Below, one piece after another: positions 1 to 5,680 of a stretch of DNA of 7,689 nt. How positions within the stretch are numbered: position 1 is the stretch's first letter; each line of letters starts with the position of its first letter. Where the stretch lies: positions 1 to 7,689 of the forward strand of contig CAJXJG010000079.1 in assembly GCA_913054425.1 (NCBI GenBank), written 5' to 3'. The notes below the pieces were generated by a model that saw only the letters and a program-made list of their open reading frames with translations, made no database searches and was not told the origin of the DNA. This DNA comes from an uncultured Fidelibacterota bacterium (GTDB taxonomy: Bacteria; Fidelibacterota; Marinisomatia; Marinisomatales; UBA8229). The translations under genes and the position numbers were made by a program.

Positions 1-707
1 AACGACTCAAAAAGAACCTCTAATTCTCTAATTAAATTTTTGTTTGTGATTGCAACAGCAGCTTGGCTTGCAAGGCTTTCAATCATATTTACTGAGGTAG
101 AAAATGAAACTATTTCACCTGTCTTTGGATTTTTTGCATTCAACACCTGGAGAACACCTATAATTTTATTTTCATGGTTTTTCATTGGCACTGTTAAAAA
201 TGATTTTGAATGATATCCGTGTTTTTTATCATATTCTATGGTACCGGAAAAATCAAATCCTTTTTCCGTATAAGCGTCTTTAATATTTATCGTTTTGCCT
301 GTCAATGCAGCATAAGCTGATACATTGTAGTAATTTGGTTGATTCGTTTCCGGATTATACAATTTAACCGGGTAGATGGTATCAGGTATCGGTTTAGGAG
401 ATGTCCCCCCATAGTGAATTCCTAAAGAATCTGTCATCATTATTTCAAATTTTAAGCGATTATCCTCTGTTTTCATATATAATGTTCCACCATCTGCTGC
501 GGAAATTCTTTTTGCCTCAAGAAGAATCGTTTCTAATAATTTTCCCATATCTTTTTCCTTGGAAAGCGCAACCCCAATTTTAGATAAGTTTTTAATCTGG
601 TCTTCAAGTTCATTAATATATTTCTTGATTCCAGAAGGTGTGGTTTTTAGCAGTTCAGTGATTTCTTGCTGAGTAAAAGAAAAAACTGATTCTTTATTAT
701 TTTTCAT
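1..707 (-). CDS. GAF-domain signalling protein, N-terminal part (runs off the left edge)
   Basis: Read on the minus strand, an open frame starts at ATG 707-705 and continues without a stop to position 1, giving 235 residues of an incomplete protein. Residues about 26-50 look like a short coiled coil (GIKKYINELEDQIKNLSKIG). Residues about 53-225 resemble a GAF sensor domain: a helix LLETILLEAKRISAADGGTL, a middle strand pair, then SFLTVPMKNHENKIIGVLQV and the closing helix ESLASQAAVAITNKNLI. GAF domains bind small ligands such as cyclic nucleotides or serve as dimerising sensors; no ligand can be assigned here. No signal peptide or membrane segment is visible, so it is probably cytoplasmic. 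The last visible residues, LIRELEVLFES, resemble the linker that often leads into an HD-GYP phosphodiesterase domain, but that output domain lies outside the window and is only a guess. The start is fixed by an in-frame stop at 726-728 and no other ATG between; AGGCGA at about 711-716 is a possible weak ribosome binding site. Confidence 0.85.
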   Translation of the reverse strand, partial: MKNNKESVFSFTQQEITELLKTTPSGIKKYINELEDQIKNLSKIGVALSKEKDMGKLLETILLEAKRISAADGGTLYMKTEDNRLKFEIMMTDSLGIHYGGTSPKPIPDTIYPVKLYNPETNQPNYYNVSAYAALTGKTINIKDAYTEKGFDFSGTIEYDKKHGYHSKSFLTVPMKNHENKIIGVLQVLNAKNPKTGEIVSFSTSVNMIESLASQAAVAITNKNLIRELEVLFES

Positions 708-875
708 AGGTTCGCCTAAATTGATTTATTATTTTGAGTTTATCAAGTGGAATGAATATTTTTTACGAGAACTTAAGATAAAGCATTAAAAGAGATGAAG
801 GAAAACCATTTTCTCTTATATGAATATTTAATTGATTAGGTATCATTACGTTCTCTTGGACTATCTTAATTTCTG
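708..875. other. Divergent intergenic region between the GAF gene and the acyl-CoA synthetase fusion gene
   Basis: This 168-base AT-rich stretch separates two start codons that point away from each other, so it should hold the promoters of both genes. I see no small ORF, no tRNA and no strong inverted repeat. Neither gene has a strong Shine-Dalgarno sequence; upstream of the ATG at 876 only a GGA at 858-860 is present, which is too far away to be convincing. For the minus-strand gene I could not find a -35/-10 pair good enough to report. Confidence 0.6.
734..762 (+). promoter_or_regulatory. Possible sigma-70-type promoter of the fusion gene
   Basis: TTGAGT at 734-739 and TATTTT at 757-762 are separated by 17 bases, each matching 4 of 6 positions of the -35 (TTGACA) and -10 (TATAAT) consensus. 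It would give a leader of roughly 105 bases before the ATG at 876. In such AT-rich sequence matches of this quality arise by chance, and if the organism is Bacteroidota-like its main sigma factor may prefer a different consensus, so this is only a candidate. Confidence 0.2.
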
Positions 876-3800
876 ATGATAAGAAATTTATCTCGTTCGC
901 ATATAGATAGTGTCATAGAAAAAGCAAAAACTTCATCACCGGATGAAGCATTGCTTTTTACCATTGCAGAGGAGTTGTTAGAGGGAGACTACCCTTCTGT
1001 AACGGTTCATTCCTTTCTCGAATCTGGTCACCTTCCTCTGATAAATAAGACTTTTTATAAGTCAGATAAAAAGGAAATGTGGATTGACTTGTTAATCAGT
1101 TTAACTAGGAAGTCCGGTTTTCATGTTGGTCATTTGATATTACAGCGAGTAAAAACCTATTCCCAAAAAGCATTATTTCAAATTGTCAAGGGGAAAGAAG
1201 TTGTAACTATTACATATAAACAAGCATGGAAACGCATGCTGGAAATTGGTAAATCTCTTTCCAAATTAACCGATGGATTCTCTCATCCAGTTATCGGTAT
1301 TTTGACAACAAATTCTTTATATGGAGCCCTATTAGATTTAGCCTGTCTTTCTTTTCATTTTCGGATAGTCCCGATCCCCATCAATCTTTCTAAAGCGGAT
1401 TTGAATTATATACTTAACCACGCGGGGATTACACATCTCTTTATTGGAGGAGCAGAACCACACGATCTTTTCAATCAGCTCCGAAGTAATTCTGGAGTTT
1501 TATCAGTAACTCAACTCCCCGATATACACTCACTTCGTTTCCCATCACAAACATGGGAAGAATTTTTATCAATTGGTAAAAACGTTCCACAGGAAATACT
1601 TGAAAACCGATTGAATATAACTGAAAATGATGGAGTGTCAACTATTATGTACACATCGGGCACTACAGCGAATCCGAAGGGAATTATTTTCACCCAGATG
1701 AATATAATTTCCAAACGGTTTTCCCGGGCACTTGCATTACCGGATTTATCAAATAATGATGTTTTCCTTTCCTATTTACCTCTCTACCATACGTTTGGTC
1801 GGTATCTGGAAATGATGGGAACAATTTTCTGGGGAGCTACATATGCCTTTGCTGAATCTCCTGCTTTCAAAACTCTTTTGAAGGATTTTTTAGTGGTCAA
1901 GCCTACAGTCTTCATTAGCATTCCGAAACGATGGATTCAGCTACACGAAAAAACCAATAGTCAAATACAACGTGATCAATTACCACCTGAAAAAATAAGA
2001 GCAGTTTTGAAAAAATTAACTGGTGGCAGGCTTAAACTGGGACTTTCGGCAGCCGGATATCTTGATCCTGACATTTTTGAATTTTATCAGAAATATGGCA
2101 TTTATCTTTTGAGTGGTTATGGAATGACAGAAGCAACCGGAGGAATTACAATGACACCACCGGGGGATTATGTCCGCAACTCCGTTGGAATATCACTCCC
2201 CGGGATAGAAATAAAACTAAGACAGGATGGCGAACTCCTGCTTCGAGGACCGTACATCACACCCGGATATTTTGGTGAAAACAATTCGCCTCCCCTCTCT
2301 GATGATTGGTTTCATACCGGTGATATTTTCAAATGTAAAAAGGACCACCTTTTCATTATTGATAGAAAAAAGGAAATTTATAAGAACAGTCGGGGACAAA
2401 CTATTTCTCCCCAAAAGATAGAAAATCTTTTTCAGGATTTTGACACAATAAAATCAGTATTTCTTGTTGGAGATGGACGAGAGTACAATACCGTTATGCT
2501 TTACCCAAAGTATGAACAAATTCCTTTGGACATTCAGAACAATTCAAAACAGGAATTTCGCGATTATTTTGGTTCCCTGGTACAATCGGTTAATAGTTTT
2601 CTTGCTCCGTATGAACGGATTGTGAATTTTGCTATCATTCAACGGGATTTTTCAGTTGAGCACGGTGAACTGACCCGTAAAGAAACATATAAACGAAATA
2701 TCATCCTGAAAAATTTCGCGGAAATTATTAACCCGATGTACGTAAAAAATTACACCAGTCTTATTAGTAAAAAAATTGAAATCCGAATACCAAACTGGTT
2801 AATAAGAGAAAAGGGAATAATCCCATCTGATATACATTGGGACGGAAAAACTGTATCTGTTCGAAATGAGACGAAATCGCTCGTATTACACCTGGGTTCC
2901 GGTATGATTCAGATTGGCGATTTTTCTTATAGAATTAATAGAGAATATATAGATTTTGAAACACTGATGATTTCTCCATATCTCTGGCTTGGAAACCAAG
3001 GACTTGTTGATTTCACCGGTCCCATCGCATTCCGGATATCAAAGTTTGAAATCAATTCATCCATACAACTCAATGTGAGCTCACTCTCCTGGGGAGACGG
3101 AAGATTCACCAAACCCCCAAATGAGAAAAGGGAGGAAGTCAGACAAAGGAAGACAGACTCACTTCAGCTTCTTCACGAAGCAGCAGTTGTTTTACACCAC
3201 CATAAAAATGATGAAATGGTTGGCGCCATGAATCAATTGCATCAGGCACTTGAAAATAATACAGGTGATTTTAAGGAAATGGTTCATAAAGTTATCCTTC
3301 GTCTTCAATCCCATCCTTCGCAGAAGATTCAAATTAAATCCCTTGAGTATCTTTTACCTCATATTACCGGTTCAGTATTTCTTGAACTCCTCACAAACGT
3401 GTGTGAAAAATTGAAAAAGATTGATAACATAAAAAAGATAGAATTTGATATTCAACATATTCAGCAGGAACATTTTGATGCTCTTCTCAAGTATGTCATA
3501 ACCAAACGGCTTGAAAAAAAATCCCTTGATTTGAAAAAGCAGGCATTTCTTTGCTTTCTTCTAAAGATTATTGCAAACTATGGCGTTTTACATCCCAAAA
3601 GCTATATATGGGCAAGAGTGGAGTTGATCCGATGGGAGCTATCCGGTGCGCAGAAGCAGGTTCTTGCGACAGTTAAAAAAGCATTTGTAACACTCACCAG
3701 CGGTTTCCGGGAATGGGTTGGAGTTGACAGGCATTTAGCAATTGATCCAGACACAGGCGATGAATATACCTGGGGCGACACAATCCTGTTTGATAAGAAT

Positions 3801-5495
3801 GTTGAAGAGCAATCCAGAAAAAGATTGATGGAAGCAATGGGGAATACTGTCCTGCTTCAAGAGGCTATTTTCCTTTTTTCAAATCACCGGTTAATCTGGT
3901 TAAAAGATATCCAAAAAAATGGAATTTGGGTTTCTTTTCTGGGTCGTAATCATGGGAAAAGTGTGTTCCGTGTTCTTGTGCAGACCAGAAGTTCAGACTC
4001 GTACAATTTCGTTATTAATCTTGACGAAAACCTGGGTAAGGAGTTTATACAGGATGAAATCAGATGGTTGATCACTTCCGGCTCTTCCATTTATGGACCG
4101 AAACTTGTAGAGGATTTCGGTGGTTATTGGCCCAAATACGATCTGTATACCGAAGAGTATATACATGGTGAAACTCTTTACCAGCATCTTGACCGAAATC
4201 GGGACGAAATTGCAAGCGGAAAAGCTGCTGACAGATGGCAAATGCAATGGCTTCATTTCGTTTGGAATGGTCTCATGGCTTATATAGATTTTTGGTATAG
4301 GACAGGAAATGTTCTTTATACCGCTAATCCATCGACAAAAAACCTGATTATTCCCAAGTACGATTATGCAACCGGAACACGATTAATTTCCATATCCAAC
4401 AGGAAACATTTCACCACAATTTCTGATTTTGTATTTACTCTCTATGATCGATTTATTATTACTTCGGAACAGGATTATTCGGGATTAAAACGAATGGGAG
4501 GTTGGGAAGTACTCTTTACTGCCCTTCTTCAGGTGGTGAAAGTGAAACAGGGACTTGAATTTCTGCAGGATTTTAAAAAAGAGTTCCGGAATAAGCAAAT
4601 AAAGCAAAAAGGAGAATCGTTAGGTTTAATTCAAGATCAAATTACTTCATTTATCGATGAGGTTAATGAAAATGGTGTATTGACCAAACAGGTAGTGTTT
4701 GCATCTTTGAGATACCAGCGGTGGTTAGAATTAAATCCGAAGGCTTCGGTTCAGGCACGGGGCTCAATTTTACAAGAGTTGTACAAGGATTATCGTCTTA
4801 GAGCTCTGCTGGATGAGTATCCGGAAACAAGAATTCGGTTTTTCCTCATGACTTGTTTTAAAGACTCCAGCCCGGAATTGTTTGATGAATTACTTTCACT
4901 TCAAAAGGAATTGAGAGCGAAGACAGTTACACTTGAAGACTTAGGATCACACCTTCACCATATTCATGAAAATATTACCCTTACAAAAGAAGAGGAATAC
5001 TTTTTAACCAGACTTCTATTTGAACACTTGGATGCTGCTGAAGAAGGAGAATTGATTGTATGGGAAACAGGTTCAAAAAGCCGGCTTGACTTAATTTCTT
5101 TAGCTGAAGATAGCACTGGCGATAGATATCGGATCCGACCTCCGTTTAAACCAAAAGAGATTGCCCGATTTCATTCTTTGCTTGGTGAAGCAAACCTCCC
5201 CGGTATTTTTCAGCCACAGCATGAGTTTCTTTTGCTTATTAATTCTAACAACCAGATGGTGGGTGGCGTCTACTGGAAAAAAATCGAAGAGAAAACTGCT
5301 TACATTGAAAAAATTGTCATTCGTTATCCATACCGAAAAAGACACCTGAGTCTGAAACTGCTGGAAGAATTGTTCAATCGGTTAAGAGATCATCGGTATA
5401 AATATGTGACAATTGGGTTTTTTCAGGCAGGGTTGTTTTATAAATTGGGCTTCCAGATTGATCGAAAATTCGGTGGTCTGGTTAAAGAATTATAA
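876..5495 (+). CDS. Multidomain fusion: AMP-forming acyl-CoA synthetase-like / helical / kinase-like / GNAT-like protein
   Basis: An intact frame of 1539 residues. Residues 1-90 are a helical N-terminal extension. Residues about 95-620 are an ANL-superfamily adenylating module of the long-chain acyl-CoA synthetase type: A3 loop YTSGTTANPKG (259-269), A5 LSGYGMTEATG (412-422), A7 WFHTGD (478-483) and A8 IIDRKKE with ISPQKIE (494-516). The family activates a carboxylate with ATP to an acyl-AMP and then an acyl-CoA. The A10 segment GELTRKETYKR (597-607) has its lysines shifted. Residues about 630-745 look beta-rich, 755-990 mostly helical. Residues about 1000-1200 resemble a degenerate kinase fold. 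Residues about 1420-1535 look like a GNAT acyltransferase (IEKIVIRYPYRKR, then FYKLGF at 1521-1526). No signal peptide or membrane helix is seen. The start is the first ATG after the in-frame stop at 867-869; no good ribosome binding site precedes it. Two TAA stops follow in tandem (5493-5498). The adenylating module is certain; substrate and function of the rest are unknown. It appears to be transcribed alone. Confidence 0.9.
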   Translation: MIRNLSRSHIDSVIEKAKTSSPDEALLFTIAEELLEGDYPSVTVHSFLESGHLPLINKTFYKSDKKEMWIDLLISLTRKSGFHVGHLILQRVKTYSQKALFQIVKGKEVVTITYKQAWKRMLEIGKSLSKLTDGFSHPVIGILTTNSLYGALLDLACLSFHFRIVPIPINLSKADLNYILNHAGITHLFIGGAEPHDLFNQLRSNSGVLSVTQLPDIHSLRFPSQTWEEFLSIGKNVPQEILENRLNITENDGVSTIMYTSGTTANPKGIIFTQMNIISKRFSRALALPDLSNNDVFLSYLPLYHTFGRYLEMMGTIFWGATYAFAESPAFKTLLKDFLVVKPTVFISIPKRWIQLHEKTNSQIQRDQLPPEKIRAVLKKLTGGRLKLGLSAAGYLDPDIFEFYQKYGIYLLSGYGMTEATGGITMTPPGDYVRNSVGISLPGIEIKLRQDGELLLRGPYITPGYFGENNSPPLSDDWFHTGDIFKCKKDHLFIIDRKKEIYKNSRGQTISPQKIENLFQDFDTIKSVFLVGDGREYNTVMLYPKYEQIPLDIQNNSKQEFRDYFGSLVQSVNSFLAPYERIVNFAIIQRDFSVEHGELTRKETYKRNIILKNFAEIINPMYVKNYTSLISKKIEIRIPNWLIREKGIIPSDIHWDGKTVSVRNETKSLVLHLGSGMIQIGDFSYRINREYIDFETLMISPYLWLGNQGLVDFTGPIAFRISKFEINSSIQLNVSSLSWGDGRFTKPPNEKREEVRQRKTDSLQLLHEAAVVLHHHKNDEMVGAMNQLHQALENNTGDFKEMVHKVILRLQSHPSQKIQIKSLEYLLPHITGSVFLELLTNVCEKLKKIDNIKKIEFDIQHIQQEHFDALLKYVITKRLEKKSLDLKKQAFLCFLLKIIANYGVLHPKSYIWARVELIRWELSGAQKQVLATVKKAFVTLTSGFREWVGVDRHLAIDPDTGDEYTWGDTILFDKNVEEQSRKRLMEAMGNTVLLQEAIFLFSNHRLIWLKDIQKNGIWVSFLGRNHGKSVFRVLVQTRSSDSYNFVINLDENLGKEFIQDEIRWLITSGSSIYGPKLVEDFGGYWPKYDLYTEEYIHGETLYQHLDRNRDEIASGKAADRWQMQWLHFVWNGLMAYIDFWYRTGNVLYTANPSTKNLIIPKYDYATGTRLISISNRKHFTTISDFVFTLYDRFIITSEQDYSGLKRMGGWEVLFTALLQVVKVKQGLEFLQDFKKEFRNKQIKQKGESLGLIQDQITSFIDEVNENGVLTKQVVFASLRYQRWLELNPKASVQARGSILQELYKDYRLRALLDEYPETRIRFFLMTCFKDSSPELFDELLSLQKELRAKTVTLEDLGSHLHHIHENITLTKEEEYFLTRLLFEHLDAAEEGELIVWETGSKSRLDLISLAEDSTGDRYRIRPPFKPKEIARFHSLLGEANLPGIFQPQHEFLLLINSNNQMVGGVYWKKIEEKTAYIEKIVIRYPYRKRHLSLKLLEELFNRLRDHRYKYVTIGFFQAGLFYKLGFQIDRKFGGLVKEL

Positions 5496-5507
5496 TAAGT
5501 TATTTTG

Positions 5508-5590
5508 TGCCGCGGACAGGACTCGAACCTGCACCTCCAGAGGAGACTAGATCCTAAATCTAGCGTGTCTACCAGTTCCACCACCACGGC
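5508..5590 (-). tRNA. tRNA-Leu, anticodon UAG
   Basis: The minus strand folds into a class II tRNA of 83 bases. The acceptor stem pairs GCCGTGG (5590-5584) with CCGCGGC (5515-5509), with one G-U pair; the discriminator base is A at 5508. The D-arm region reads TGGTGGAACTGGTAGACACG. The anticodon stem is CTAGA/TCTAG around the loop TTTAGGA, giving anticodon UAG, which reads CUA and CUG leucine codons. A long variable arm (CTCC/GGAG stem), typical of leucine tRNAs, follows, and the T arm is GCAGG-TTCGAGT-CCTGT. CCA is not encoded (the next bases are CAA), so the tail must be added by the nucleotidyltransferase. It lies downstream of secA on the same strand and ends 12 bases from the stop codon of the convergent fusion gene. 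Confidence 0.97.
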
Positions 5591-5603
5591 AAATCTGTGG
5601 AAA

Positions 5604-5631
5604 TTTACAATGAAACTTTTAAAACAGTCAT
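5604..5631 (-). promoter_or_regulatory. Possible promoter of the tRNA-Leu gene
   Basis: On the minus strand ATGACT (5631-5626) and TGTAAA (5609-5604) are 16 bases apart, each matching 4 of 6 consensus positions, with the -10 box ending 13 bases before the tRNA 5' end. This spacing to a stable RNA gene is plausible. The -35 candidate overlaps the right arm of the inverted repeat downstream of secA. The match is weak, and co-transcription of the tRNA with secA is an alternative. Confidence 0.2.
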
Positions 5632-5678
5632 TACTCTTTACCTGTGTACAAAAGATCGTTTTTTTCTGAATAATGACT
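5621..5678 (-). terminator. Inverted repeat downstream of secA, possible terminator
   Basis: On the minus strand AGTCATTATTC (5678-5668) pairs with GAGTAATGACT (5636-5626) over 11 positions, including one G-U pair, and GTTTT (5625-5621) follows. The left arm starts three bases after the secA stop codon. The loop is 31 bases, much larger than in a classical intrinsic terminator, the stem is AT-rich and the U tract is only four long, so termination would be weak; the structure could instead protect the secA mRNA 3' end or be a site for RNA processing before the tRNA. Confidence 0.35.
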
Positions 5679-5680
5679 CA

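Noticed and set aside
401..583. 60-codon plus-strand open frame
   Set aside because: It lies entirely antisense to the well-supported GAF coding frame and its translation shows no domain-like pattern.
3993..4256. 87-codon minus-strand open frame within the fusion gene
   Set aside because: It is antisense to a continuous, domain-bearing frame and has no recognisable family or start signal.
3903..4475. Active serine/threonine kinase domain
   Set aside because: No HxD catalytic loop or DFG motif can be found, so only a degenerate kinase-like fold is proposed.
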